Positions 14,901 to 25,870 of a DNA stretch of 64,000 bases are shown here, in pieces. Under the pieces are notes generated by a model, which saw nothing but the letters and a program-made list of their open reading frames with translations, had not been told where the DNA came from and searched no databases. The position numbers were made by a program, and so were the translations under genes. Location of the stretch: NCBI RefSeq assembly GCF_030269925.1, contig NC_085117.1, positions 6,758,731 through 6,822,730 of the forward strand. The letters run 5' to 3'. The stretch comes from Bombyx mori. Its lineage: Eukaryota > Arthropoda > Insecta > Lepidoptera > Bombycidae. Every line of letters begins with the position of its first letter. The stretch's first letter is position 1.

Positions 14901-15067
14901 TTTCAGTGCAAATGAGATTTCACATCCGAAGACGGAAGGCAATTTTATTTTCAAAAAGAATTCAATTTCAGTTAACTTTTAAAATGTATTTACATACCTT
15001 GAAAGTAATCGACATGCTCAGTCCTTAGTTTCTGTCGTTTGGCTCCGGGCTGGCTGTACGATGACAT
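8987..15067 (-). CDS. Xylose isomerase-like protein, nine exons, complete; probable pseudoenzyme
   Basis: Exons on the minus strand in transcript order are 15067-14998, 14693-14553, 14346-14067, 13626-13396, 12704-12486, 11778-11685, 10813-10649, 9934-9849 and 9083-8987 (stop TGA 8989-8987). All junctions are GT-AG and phase-matched, giving 460 residues; bacterial enzymes have about 440. The start MSSYSQPGAK is the only Met in the first exon. The TIM-barrel order is recognisable: YNSAERIHSKTMEEWLKY (about 46-63), VKTGIKYWTAFDSDLIP (106-122), KLLWIAPDLHSHPRYTSGAF, the CFLLWPYREGY block, HYNLDRYYKV (292-301), GGINLKLSPRRD and a C-terminus ending in LQRYLDTCDRI. Aligned by eye to E. coli XylA, catalytic His101 becomes Phe116, Glu232 Met247, Lys234 Tyr249, Glu268 Pro304 and Asp296 Phe322. 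Asp104 and His271 remain (Asp119, His307). I infer lost or altered catalysis. Introns carry Bm1 copies, a hAT MITE and a palindromic MITE. Confidence 0.9.
9447..9684 (+). repeat. Bm1-type SINE in the last intron of the xylose isomerase-like gene
   Basis: Sense copy from ggtatgggacgtcttg through cctatttctgccgtgcagc to the tail caataaataaataataa. It is antisense to the host gene. Confidence 0.85.
10001..10244 (-). repeat. Bm1-type SINE, head portion with tRNA-like region
   Basis: An antisense piece covers gacagaaataggcgggg and a diverged interior up to the tRNA-like head: gggattcgaacaccggc (B-box side), ending in agacgtcttatc. The tail half is missing. It abuts another copy at 10245. Confidence 0.7.
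10245..10523 (-). repeat. Bm1-type SINE, tail portion
   Basis: Antisense copy with poly(T)-rich start, gagctcacggcccacctg, and an end at ggtcctagcaacagtaa. It is immediately next to the head-only copy at 10001-10244 in the same orientation. Confidence 0.8.
10547..10605 (-). repeat. LINE (RTE-like) 3' end
   Basis: The sequence tcatcatcatcagcccacag and gtccactactggacataagc is the reverse complement of the widespread moth LINE end that reads ...TGGACGACTGTGGGCTGATGATGA. Only the terminal ~60 bp is present. Confidence 0.6.
11286..11602. mobile_element. hAT-like MITE, about 317 bp
   Basis: Left end agtggtgtttcccaac...gggg and right end ggggcatggcg...ggtttgggaaacactg are imperfect terminal inverted repeats of hAT type. 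Flanks atctatag and gtctagag agree at 6 of 8 positions, fitting a worn 8-bp target duplication. It is non-coding and sits in an intron of the xylose isomerase-like gene. Confidence 0.65.
11931..12160 (+). repeat. Bm1-type SINE in a xylose isomerase-like intron
   Basis: Sense copy from actgatggtaggacttcttg to the tail aagcaataaataaaaaaaaa, with a short deletion after gtccgtgcgg. Confidence 0.85.
13773..13944. mobile_element. Palindromic MITE (family P), uninterrupted copy, about 172 bp
   Basis: The left arm tgtgcttagtgcgag ... gttctcgataacgtaaaag pairs with the right arm cttttacgctatcgaaaac ... ctcgcattaagaacaca over about 45 bp. The core is cctagcggcaaacgtagg. This is the best full-length reference for copies at 2155, 39006/44144 and 59791. 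It lies in the intron between 13626-13396 and 14346-14067. Confidence 0.75.
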
Positions 15068-15330
15068 TTTGACGTTTGTCATTCGGATGGCGGGAAACTT
15101 CTATTATATAACGTCGTATGAATGGACTCAGCCGACCGCGGATAACCTGCTTTTGTTACAACACTAACAGGTACAGTCTTTTGTTGTAAAATGTTTTGTC
15201 ATATTACGAACGTGTTTTCGAATATTTTAATTACTTCGAATATGATACTGTGGAGTCGTTTAAACTCTAAAGATTTGTTTAGTTGTGACATTTATTTATT
15301 ACAATGAACCGCATTGTTACAATTTTTTCA

Positions 15331-15527
15331 TAGGTAACCAGAGCCTATAGGCATCTACTACGTAAATGCCGCCACCCAACTCGAGACACGAGTTCTTAGG
15401 TCTCAGTTTTAACAGTACAACGGCTGCCCCAACCTTCAAACCGAAACGCATTACTGCTTCACGGCAGAAATAAGCAGGGTGGTGGTACCTACCCGTGCGG
15501 ACCCACAAGACGTTCTACCACCAGTAA
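15331..15527 (-). repeat. Bm1-type SINE, 3' truncated
   Basis: Antisense copy lacking the A-tail and its adjoining block; it starts at taggtaaccagagcc and runs to taccaccagtaaa. It lies in the 776-bp spacer between the CDKAL1 stop and the xylose isomerase-like start, that is, in the likely promoter region of the latter. Confidence 0.8.
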
Positions 15528-15833
15528 AAAAGGAATACAAGTGTTACAATTTATTTATATATTTGTTTGCTTATACACCGTGTAATATATATATGTATAC
15601 ACAATACATATAAGGGATTCTATCCCAAAGCCGAAAAGACAGTGAATCAAACGAAAAATATTCTGCATCCTTAAATGTGAAGCTTAGGGCTTCGATGTTA
15701 TGCCTGAATGTGGAAGATGAGGTCCTGGAATTATGATATTAATAGACCATGACCTTATCACAAATCTGCGTCAGCTACGAGATGCGTTATACTATTATAA
15801 GAAGAATAAAACAAAATCCTTTGCTTAAAATTG

Positions 15834-15839
15834 TTTATT
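15834..15839 (-). promoter_or_regulatory. Polyadenylation signal AATAAA of CDKAL1
   Basis: The minus strand has AATAAA only five bases after the TAA stop at 15844-15846, implying a very short 3' UTR. A second possible signal (AATAAT-like) is absent nearby. Confidence 0.55.
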
Positions 15840-15843
15840 AAAA

Positions 15844-18800
15844 TTAAACTATAAAAAACATCCATATAAATCTAGCTAAGACAACCATCAACAGCACAAG
15901 TATAGGGATAGGTATTTTATTTTCCCTTTTCAAACCATAGACACCGGAAAGCTCTCCTTTCTTCAAAGGCACCGTCAAGCCCGCCATCTTAGGTTTGTCT
16001 ATGGGCTGACCCATCATAGAGAATTTACTGGCGCTCGTAATCTTTACTGTAACTAATTTCCCCATGTACTTCTCCTCCTTAGGTATCAGTACTTGCTCGT
16101 AGAACTCGTTGTGGCCGACAAAGTAGTTCTTGTCGTGCGACACGTCGGTCACTAGCACCTCCTGCGTCTCCCCCACCTTGTGACCGTAAGGTTCGTACGA
16201 CCTGAAGAAGTCCGACAGTAATTTTGTGCGTTTCTTTACTTCTTGACCAGGTACCTGCAAATTTACATACGTTTTATACTCAACTGTGGCTTCACCCAAA
16301 GAACCTGGATTAATACAATTCAATTTTATCAATTTCAAATGAGACTTTTTGGCGGGAACGCGACGAGTGAAGTTGTGTGTTTATTTTATTTCGTCTATTT
16401 AGTGTTTCTTGAGTTTTAAATGTGTAATAACGGTGGTTTATTAACTGTTTAATATCTGTGGAAGTGCACAAATCCAGTTTGTGAGGTCGGATTTCGTGAA
16501 CCGAAGTTTGAGCATAGTCGGGAGTCAGCACGCTAGTTCACGGCACAGTGCGGAGAGACTTCCTTCGTCCTTCTTAAGGAGGAGTCTTCCTTCCTAATCA
16601 TATCCCTCAAATATTAGAAAGTTTGTATGTAACATCATTTACAATTTGGGTTAACTTGACAGCTAAATCTATCTTCAATAGCTTTATACATTTTGATGGC
16701 ACCTTTTCATTTGTCTTAGTACTATTTTTGTCAGGTTTATCACGTTAATCAAATCTGATCTGATCTGCTTTGCTGATTTAACCCCTTGGCCATGTAGGTC
16801 ATCGGTGCCCTCCCTACGCGGCGCACAGAATATTTAGTAGACTCTGCGAAAAACGAATCCGAAGATACTGAGAATGAATCTATTTTTAAGAGACCTAATA
16901 GACTAAAACATAGATTAAAAAATAATAGAAGGAAAAGAGTTAGGCAATCCAGGCGTCATAGTAACAGAAAACGACATAATAACTTCAGTGGGCCGTGTAG
17001 GGCAGCCTGGACCTACATGGCAGTCAAAGGGTTAATCTGCAACAAGCCAGATGCGTTCCTAAGCAGTAAAGTTACCCTGGTCATCTTGGCAGCCGGCGTC
17101 CCGGGTCTCGGGAAGAACTGGTTGATGAACAACGAAGGGAACTTGTACTTTCTGCAGAGCTGCATGGTCTCCTCGAAGTCAGCTTCGGTCTCAGTGGGGA
17201 AGCCGCAGATGATGTCTGTGGCTATCGTGATGCCGGGGACTCTGTAAAGTGCTGGACTATGATGGGTGGCTCCGGGACGTGTTTTTTTTTATTTGCTCCG
17301 ATGGGTGGACGAGCTCACAGTCCACCTGATGTTAAGTGGTTACTGGAGCCCATAGATATCTACGACGTAAATGCCACCCCCCACCTTATGATATGAGTTC
17401 TAAGATCTCAGTATAGTTACAAAGGCTGCTCCGCCCTTCAAACCGAAAGACATTACTGCTTCACGGCAGAAATAGGCAGGGCGGTGATACCTACCCGTGC
17501 GGACTGACAAGAGGTAACTAAGAAGAAGAAGAGGTGACTAAGAATGTATTGCCACCATCAAAATTAAGACTTGAAGTGATTATATTGACAAGCCGTCGTT
17601 GCAAATTTGAAATCTCCTATGTGTATAAATGTAGTTTTCGAGAAAATCTAATTAAACTACGTACTGAAAAGAAAAAATTGCAAATTTTGTTTTAGCACAT
17701 AGGATACTTTGATCTACAATAAAAAGCAAACCGACACTTAGGATTTTTAAGATTGAAAATTTGAGATATTAAGCACATGGGAGTTTTTGCTGAGTGAAGT
17801 ATTCTAAATAACTTTCTTAATATATGAAAACATAATTTTGGCTCATAACGTCACATAAGAGATTTTAAATTTGCAACGACATTATAGTGTTTGTTAAACC
17901 GGCAATCATTTTATGGCAGCATTCTAATAACGCCAAGGGATGTTTTTACACTTGCACCCATGACGACTATACAGGGTGTTGCTATACGAACTGTACCGAC
18001 TTACTCTTTCCTGAGATAGTCGACCACGTGTTCGAAGTCGGCTCGCGTGTATTCCCTCTTCATGTCGGACAGTACCTGGTCACTGGCCGACTGCACAGGG
18101 ACGTGGAGAAACCTGACCAGACGATTAGAGGTTAACTAGTTTCCAACACCTGCCTTTCGATACATTTTTTTTGGTGCTTAGATGGATAGACGAGCTCACG
18201 GCCCACCTGGTGTTAAGTGGTTATTGAAGCCCATGGACATCAACAACGTAAATGCCGCCACCCAACTTGAAACATGAATTCTAAATCTCAGTTTTACAGT
18301 ACAACGACTGCGCTGCCCTTCAAACCGAAACGGATTACTGCTTCACAGCAGAAATAAGCAGGGTAGTGATACCTAACCGTGCGAACTCACAAGTGGTCCT
18401 ACCACCAATAATTACTGGTGACATACGGTTTTATTAAAATGAAGAGATCACTGGTAGACTGGAGGCCATTCCAGTTTGAGACGAGTTTAACATGTCATAT
18501 GCAGAGTTACCTGTTATAATCATAGGACTTATATTTCGGCCTCAATTCCAAATATCGTCGGCGGCATTTATGACGTGATGCTTCAGCAAGTTATACAACT
18601 ACTACAAATAGTCCATGAAGATGCGTTTATTTATAAATATTGATATCTTTTGTTCAATTTGTGGCATCACACGATTTAAATAATTCAGGCAAAGGGTGCT
18701 TACGCTACAGCCTTACTTACTTGTAGACCCTGGGGTGCCTCATGATCCTCGCGACAGCGGGCAGGTGTTCCAGGATGTAGGGAGGGTTGGTCATGCCCAG

Positions 18801-21800
18801 ACGGAGCCTCGTGCCGTCCGGTATCACTGATACTAGCGCATCGAGCAGGGCAGGCAGAGATGTTCCTATGTCACGACCGTAGGTTCCTACGATCATTGGT
18901 TTCTCATAATCATTTTCATCCTATTTAAAACACATTCTTACTGGTGGTAACAAGTTTTGTCCGCACAGGCACATAACATCATTTTGTTACGCGCTGGGGT
19001 TCGGGATAAATAAAAACTCTACCAAAGTATGTACAGATTAAAACTCTGTACTACTGGCATTGCTTGTAGGCTGCGGCTTGGCTCTGCCCCTGGCATTGCT
19101 GAAATCCAAGGGCGACGGTAACCACTCACCATCAGGTGGGCAGGGTTCTCGTCTCTCTACAAGGGCAATAAAAAAAAATTTTTTTTTTTACTTAATACAC
19201 TTATCGATCACTTTAAAATTCTCAATTTGTTCTTCCGCTTCGCTTCAGGTGATCCGTTCGCTGTTTCGCTTCGAGTAGATCCGGTTACTCACTGCCTTCG
19301 TGTCATCCCTGTAACGCTTTTATAGTCGATACGATAACCCTACAATTATCGAGAACATTCCTGACAGGTCGAGTAGGTTCGATATGTGTTACCGCTATTT
19401 GATAATAGATGGCGTTGTACTTCTCGAGCGTTCTCGGTTTTACTAGTTCTTTTGATATTCGTTTCTGCCGTTCGACGATAGATGGCGTTGCTCTTACCGG
19501 CGTAACAATTCTATCAATTTCTGCAGCCTCTTTCTGCTAATACAACTGCAACTTGGTCGATATATCTCAAGGTAATTTTCAATAAAACAAGTGTTACCTG
19601 TATCCTCGCTTGTAAGCCATATCTCCACAACTCCCTCGGTGAACGACTGTCGTGCTCTCTCCACGATCTCTTCCGGAGGGTAGCTGCCCAGCTCTCCTCT
19701 GGCGTGCTTGGTCTTGCAGTATGTGCACTGGTTCAGGCAGCCCGTGTTCACGGCTATGATCTCGACTAAAGGATTTTTGCGCACTTTGGGCAGGAGCAGT
19801 GAAGCCCCACCCGCTTTACGACCGTTTGTTTTCCTCTGACCAAACAGACGGACTGTGTGACCTGGAAACATAAACAGTCTAAAATAGTATTGATAGAATA
19901 TTTTCTGTCATTTTTAAATGGTACCTTTTTGGTGGTTACTCTTTGAAATAATATTCAATTCATTTAGAAAAGTACCAAATGCAAATTTGACTTCTTTTAT
20001 TAATACAATTTATATAAAATAAATTAATAGGCCTATCCCTTATGCAGCACAAGTATGACACTATCCCTAAGTGAAACAAGACCATTTCAGCATAGCCTTA
20101 AAAAATAATTTAAGCTCACGGGGCTCAAACCTGACGACGTTGCTAACACTAACCCTAGCAAGAGCAGTGCTTCGCAGAATCTACCACCGGATCGGAAACG
20201 CAACCCACTGAGAAGATCCGGCGAGAAACCCAGTGGGCTGTCTGTGGGTTAATCTACTCGCCGAGCCCTTCGTCGTAAGCGACGGGATCAATGAGAACTA
20301 TGACGAGAGCATACCCCTTTAACGAGGTTTAACTTTTTGGCTTTAAAGCTTTATAATATAAAGCCCCTCAGGTAATGCATGTATGTGTATATCTTTCCAT
20401 AGAGAGCTTACTGCCTTCATGTGCATTGAAAATGAAAATAGAATGCATACCTTTCAAAGTCTCCTCCACGACCTCCACAATTCTGTCAATCTGTTGTACA
20501 CCAACTATACTGAGTCCATGTAGGTAGCCACTTTTTGGTGCGCCCTGCGGTACACAGCCTGCTACAACAACATGTATGCCACGACTCTGACCAAGCTCAA
20601 TTTCATTCCTGTTTAAAAATAATGTATTTTGATTTAATATTTATGTGTCAGTTTTGATGCATAATTGGAGTTATCTTCCCTCTCTTCTAGTGCGATTATC
20701 AACAAAAAGGGTATTACATGTATGTCTTAACATACTGAAATGGTGTATATTATATCCTTGTATTCATATACTGTATACATTAAAAATACATTAGCTGTGT
20801 TTTTTAATAAGTATATACAAAAATATCAGACATTTTAGGATCTTACTTAATTTTTATTTTTTTATTGCTTAGTTGGTTGGACAAGCTCACAGCCCACCTG
20901 GTGTTAAGTGGTTACTGTAGCCCATAGACAGTATAGTTACAACGGCTACCCCACCCTTCAAACCGAAATGCGTTACTGCTTCACGGAGAAATAGGCAGGG
21001 TGGTGGTGGTACCTACCCCTACGGACTCACAAGAGGTGCTACCACCAGTAATTACACAAATTATAATTTTGCGGGCTATTTACTAGTGTCTTAATTTAGG
21101 CCAAGCTACCTTGATGCCTAGGCATCAAAATACCATCTCAAACAGAGCAATCACTAGTCAATTCTTTCTTCAAGCATTTACAGGATGTACCAGACAACTA
21201 CCAAAGTGGATAGCCTGGCTAGATACACTTTGCCATGCGAAGTGTAATGTGTGTAAATTGTAATGAGTACCAGTGAGTGAGAAGTGGTCTATAATAATGT
21301 TTTTGTATAACGTTTTTATTTTCTGTTTGTTTGTCAGTACAAGATTTGGTATCAAAAATAAATCTAACTTGAAATGATCCTCAGCCGGGCTCTTTACAGT
21401 ACATGAATTCAACAACCAAAGTTGCGCATCCCATTTGTCTTCTGTCAATTTGTAGCCATTAGCAGCCAGCAGTCCGGCCATGTACTCTGAATCTGAGTTG
21501 TTATGAGCACAGCCCCATGTTTTTACATATATTGTTTGAGTGCCTGAAAATTAAAACTCAATACTTATTAAAAAGATTACCATATAATTTCAGGTATAAG
21601 ATTCAAAATGACCAATTTGTTTTCTTTTTGTTGCTACAATAAATTAACAAGCTCATAGTCCAATAACTGATTATTGGAGATTATGGACTTCACAACGTGA
21701 AAGCCACTATCCACATTTAGCCTTGTGGTCTATAAGGTTGATAAGTTTCAAATAATTATGCAAATAAAAATTTTAAGTTTGATTTTTATTAAAAGATGCC

Positions 21801-22411
21801 ATTGTTTCAACATGTAAGTCACTTGTGAACATGAGTTAAGTACATATTTCATTAGAAAAATTGGTACCTGCCTGAAATTTCAAACACTGACATATATTCT
21901 TCACTTTATACAAGTACAGCAGCAGTCTTATCCTTTGGGGCCATTTATTTCAACTGGTTTGTGTGCATATTAAAAAGTGAATAATTTTAACGTTACATTT
22001 TATCTTGCATCAATAATAGGTTGAGTGATCAGTTAAAAGCCTAAACAACCAAGTCAAACAAGTATGTGCTTTAATGATTTGTACAAGCTTATATTAAAAA
22101 TTGATAATAACTTCCAACAATAAACGCATTTATTTTTATTATACCACATATGAAATTAGGTAGTGGGTTAGTATGAAAATAAAATATTTTATACTATTGT
22201 TGTTGTACCTAATCAAAAACTATAATTTTAGGTTACCTGGTACAACACTCTCTAATATAACCTTTTCAATCTGTTCGGGGTCTTTTTTCTCCCTCTTTTT
22301 AGATCGGACGCTTACATTCTTCCTACTAGCATAACGTTCTTTAGGAGTTATATCCTGGGAAGATATCAAATCTTCTATGTCGTCTATAATTTCATCACAA
22401 ACACCTGGCAT
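15844..22411 (-). CDS. CDKAL1: Threonylcarbamoyladenosine tRNA methylthiotransferase CDKAL1, eight exons, complete
   Basis: Exons in transcript order are 22411-22237, 21543-21369, 20608-20451, 19861-19598, 18886-18721, 18112-18005, 17241-17076 and 16254-15844, phase-matched, for 540 residues. The start [17 protein letters not shown] matches the family N-terminus; an upstream in-frame Met (22456) is less likely. The enzyme adds a methylthio group to t6A37 of tRNA-Lys(UUU) to make ms2t6A, improving Lys decoding. UPF0004 cysteines are Cys70 (WGCAHNNSD), Cys106 ([13 protein letters not shown]) and Cys135 (AGCVPQG). The radical-SAM motif CLNQCTYC is at Cys211/215/218, followed by KTKHARG and WLTSEDTG. 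Later landmarks are [29 protein letters not shown] and [17 protein letters not shown] domain occupies about 430-495. The last ~22 residues are hydrophobic, fitting the ER tail anchor known for CDKAL1. All catalytic cysteines are present. Exon 2 uses the donor GTTAGA. Introns contain Bm1 SINEs, a piggyBac-like MITE and family B, C and D repeats. Confidence 0.96.
16335..16505. repeat. Dispersed repeat (family D), copy 2
   Basis: The stretch from ctttttggcgggaacgcg through taatatctgtgg to gtttgtgaggtcgg matches the copy at 6640-6905 in blocks. It lies in the last CDKAL1 intron. Its class is unknown. Confidence 0.4.
16778..17035. mobile_element. piggyBac-like MITE, 258 bp with TTAA at both ends
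   Basis: The left end TTAAccccttggccatgtag and right end ctacatggcagtcaaaggg-TTAA are inverted repeats opening with CCC, and both are bounded by TTAA, the piggyBac target. The middle holds an open stretch rich in Lys and Arg without a start codon. It ends 41 bases from CDKAL1 exon 7 (17076-17241). Confidence 0.75.
17282..17516 (-). repeat. Bm1-type SINE in a CDKAL1 intron
   Basis: Antisense copy opening with poly(T), then gacgagctcacagtccacc, and ending at gcggactgacaagagg. It lies 40 bases upstream (in transcript sense) of exon 7. Confidence 0.85.
18165..18415 (-). repeat. Bm1-type SINE in a CDKAL1 intron
   Basis: Antisense copy from tttttttggtgcttagatgg to accaccaataattac. The block around the box reads cacagcagaaataagcaggg. 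Confidence 0.85.
19067..19180 (+). repeat. LINE 3'-tail repeat (family B), copy
   Basis: The sequence ggctgcggcttggctctgcc, gcattgctgaaatccaaggg and ccatcaggtgggcag ends in caataaaaaaaa. Related tails are at 49021 and 49600. The copy at 51262-51500 shows the family is the 3' end of a LINE. It lies in a CDKAL1 intron. Confidence 0.7.
20084..20320 (+). repeat. Dispersed retroelement fragment (family C), copy 2
   Basis: Near-consensus run: ctcacggggctcaaacctg, gcaagagcagtgcttcgcag, ctaccaccggatcggaaacg and cgacgggatc. It lies in a CDKAL1 intron. The 5' part (cagcatagccttaaaa) is worn. Confidence 0.7.
20851..21075 (-). repeat. Bm1-type SINE with internal deletion in a CDKAL1 intron
   Basis: Antisense copy in which the block between ccatagac and agtatagttac is deleted. 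It continues past taccaccagtaattac into the interior reading ttataattttgcggg. Confidence 0.8.
21630..21735 (-). repeat. Worn Bm1-like fragment
   Basis: caataaattaacaagctcat, gagattatggacttcacaac and cactatccac follow the Bm1 block order with many changes. Assignment is tentative. Confidence 0.4.
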
Positions 22412-24739
22412 CCTCAAATTTTGTTTTGTTATTTGAGTTGGATTTAGAGATAACAAACTATTTTATATAAAATCGATTTTTTTTAAATCCAATCGGTTTG
22501 AGAAAATTAATCGTACTAGTGTATTTTTAAGATCAATAAGTTGAAGTCCCGTCTGCAATTCCAGCTTTATCAGAATGTGCAGGTGAGCTCAGGCCCAGCC
22601 TGGAGGGAGTGGTTTGGTTACAAATGACCAGAGCTTAAGTGCATTACCTAATCAGAATTGCGACTAGCTGAGAAAATCTGAAAAAAAATCGATGGGTAAA
22701 TATCACACCGAACTCGAAGACCTGTGCTTTAATTGCTGCTAGATTTAGGACTAGTACAAAAAGAGAGTTAGATGACTGCGTCAAGATATTTCTTGAGTTC
22801 CAGACACAGCTCATCTGGAAAATCCCCATTTATTACGAATTGACAACCACATGAGAGAGCATCACACTCCCATGGGTCATGATCGGACAAATTGCAAATT
22901 TTAGAGAAGAGCCTGCTGACTATGACTGTGATGATGTAATTACGAAACTATTTATTGTAAAATATAACTTTCAAATACTTAGGCTTCCTGCTCCAGAATA
23001 TTGACTGGCATGTGAGGTTCCTGCAACTCCAATTAAAGAGGATTTTTATCGAGCTCCCCCTTTGGTAGACCGCAGACTTCAATGATCTACGATTGGCCTT
23101 AGAATTATTGATATTGTGTCAATTGTGTACTGAATAAGTGAATAGAAATATTGATCTTAGCCTTTCCTGCTTGGCCAGATTGATCATGTCTTTTTTGTAT
23201 TTCACGTTTCATACAAGTTGACGAAAATATCGATTTTAGAAAAATCGATTTTCTGGACTTTGTTTTTGTGATCTGCTTATAATGACTTCAGCTCTGATGT
23301 ATTTCAAAATTTATCATTTTCAGTAAAAATTTACACCCATAGTTCGTTTTGTTCATCAAATCTCCTTCGCAAAGTGAAATGGTTCTGCCATCCCATTTCT
23401 TACATTATTTAAAGTATGTACCTTTCGCTCGATGAAGCTGTAAGCATTAAACCTCAAGTGCATGTACAATCCTATCGATTGTATGGAGTTGCAGTTTGAA
23501 AATTTTGTGCCTGAGAACAGAATAGGAAATCATATTGTTACCTATTACTCATATATTGCAATAATTATTAAAGTGACAAATAGATTCCACTTTAAAGAAA
23601 AACAATATTTTAAAACGAACTACTTTAATTCGCATTAATAATTACTAAGTACCTACCACTTTTAATTTGCAAAATATGTAAGTATTAAATAATCAGTTTT
23701 AATTTTTTTTAAATAATGAAGGTCAAATTAAAAGCTTCTGATAAAATTTGTTTAATTTAACGAAATTCTCGACGCATCATGTAGTTTTTTATGTGAGTGT
23801 TAAAATCCAAAAAGTTATGTTACTTTAAAACTACGATCGAACTAAAATGAAGCTAACACCATATGACATAAAAACTAAATTTCATTGTCAAATAGTTATA
23901 AAGGGTAGTTTACTACGAACAATAGGTCGTACAGCTGTCATTTAATAGTGGCAAACGCAGGTAAGGCAACTAAAACCGTAGGGTAAGAAGCTCTTGTAAT
24001 TTTAGTACAGACCATTTTTGTCAGTCGATGACAATTTAACAGTCGATGACAATTTAACAATTTGACGAAGCATGTTGCTGATAACTCTGTTTCTATAATC
24101 TGACGAAGCGTGTTGCGGATAATAATATTATGTTTAAAAAGTGTTATTTCATTATTGCGAAAAATAAAGATTCAAAATTTGGTAATTTAACAGTACATTA
24201 ATTTGTAATTAATAGTAAAGTCGGATCGTATTAAATTATTTGTTATCGTTTTAAATTAAACAGTGGATAATAGGACCGAGAAAAGAGTTTGTAAACAAGC
24301 CATTTTCATTCGCAACAGAAAAATTGGTCAAGTGTGTATCACTATACGCACAGTAACGGGTTCCGTATTTGGAATGAATGCTAAACGTATATTTTTCCGG
24401 TAAACATATGTCACTGAACATTTTACGGCTCTTTTATGGAAAAAGAAGTGATTTGGAAACCATAATGAAGGCTTATCTAAAGATAGATTTGCTCCTACAT
24501 ACTGTTTTTGTTTTTCTGTCATGCCACTGTTACAATTGATTAGAGATTGTTAATCACAGACTTCAAGAGGAAGTTGTCGATTCGGATTTCGATTTACAAC
24601 ACCGCCTTATACAGGATCCGAGGCAACCGTTCTCGAGTCACGAATAGTAATATAATAGCTTGTTTTATACTAATGGTGGTGGCGGTAGGGCGTATTGTGA
24701 GCCCACACCATTAGGCTCCACTATACCACGTACTTGTAT
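22412..24739. other. Upstream region of CDKAL1; no gene seen
   Basis: This holds the CDKAL1 5' flank and about 2.3 kb of unrecognised sequence. A moderately GC-rich part at 22550-23110 has no frame with a product I can name. Duplicate tgacaatttaaca phrases occur at 24029 and 24047. Confidence 0.55.
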
Positions 24740-24925
24740 CACCAAATAATCGTGCTTCCTGGTTTGAAATATGGGGGAGCAATTCTTCTTCTCCATATCC
24801 TACAGTGGGATTATTTTTTTAATTCGGGCTATTATACGTCAACTCTGTATTCATACCCTTCTCTGGCATATCTTCTTTCACATAGTCCATCCAAGGACGC
24901 CCCCCTCCTCACTGAATAACACACC
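24740..24925 (-). mobile_element. Relic of a LINE C-terminus (RTE-like)
   Basis: The minus strand reads GRPWMDYVKEDMPEKGMNTE, the GRP-x-x-RW-x-D-x-V-x-ED-M type tail of RTE-like LINEs. A WRRRIAPP-like end follows in another frame. Short, frameshifted and non-functional. Confidence 0.5.
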
Positions 24926-25870
24926 ATTATATAATATAATTGAGATTTTTTCATCATCTTTCAAGGTGGGTGGTGGTGGCATTCACATTGAGATATCTGT
25001 GCACTCTAGTAACTGCTTATGCGGTGTCCGGGGCCTAAGTGTACTTATTTTTTTGGTACTCTTATATGTTTCTGGCACCCATAACACGAGAAAATCCTAG
25101 CATGAAGCTGTTCAAACAGGGAGCACCAGCTTGAATAATAATTTTTAGTCGTTACGGAACCTTAAATAATACGAATAAAATCATGAAAATTAAGTAGAAA
25201 TCTTATAAACTTCGTTCCATATGAGTGCGCCTTTTTCTGAATTACAAAAATGTACTACATTAAATTTTAACAAGCGTGGAAGGAACGTCGAAAATGAATT
25301 CGAAATTCAAACGATAGTTTTCGCTGTTCCTCGTCGATGGCGCCAGTAGCGCTGGGTTGCCTGTTGTGGATGGACGTGTGGTGGTGTTAATTTCCTACGA
25401 CGTGACTGATCAAACTTTGAACGTGATTTATTTTGTGAACTTTGTGAATGACTATATAATTTTTCGTTCTGTTTGTTTGTGATATCCAAATTCCTTGGTA
25501 AGTCCACATCTGATATTTATATTAGGTACTGTTGTGAAATAGCATATGTAAATTACTGGTTTGATTATTATGAAAAACAAAATTTTAATATTGAGTAATG
25601 TGCCTTGGAAAATATTTGTAAGTAGTTAATTAGTAAACAATTCGTAACCTGATTCATATGAGCCTATCATTATTTGTAAACTATATCTACATATATACAT
25701 ATTTACCCTCGGTGAATATAAAAAAATGTAAATCGGAATACAATGCACGAACGTAACGCAGTATATTAAAATAAATACATTATTAGGTATTTATTGAATT
25801 AAAATTATTTGATTTATTAAAATCTACCGGCATTACATTATTTAGTTTAATGCGTACGGATTATGTTAGC

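Noticed and set aside
14816..15028. Plus-strand open frame opposite exon 1 of the xylose isomerase-like gene
   Set aside because: It has no recognisable domain and overlaps the antisense first exon, whose splice and phase fit are convincing.
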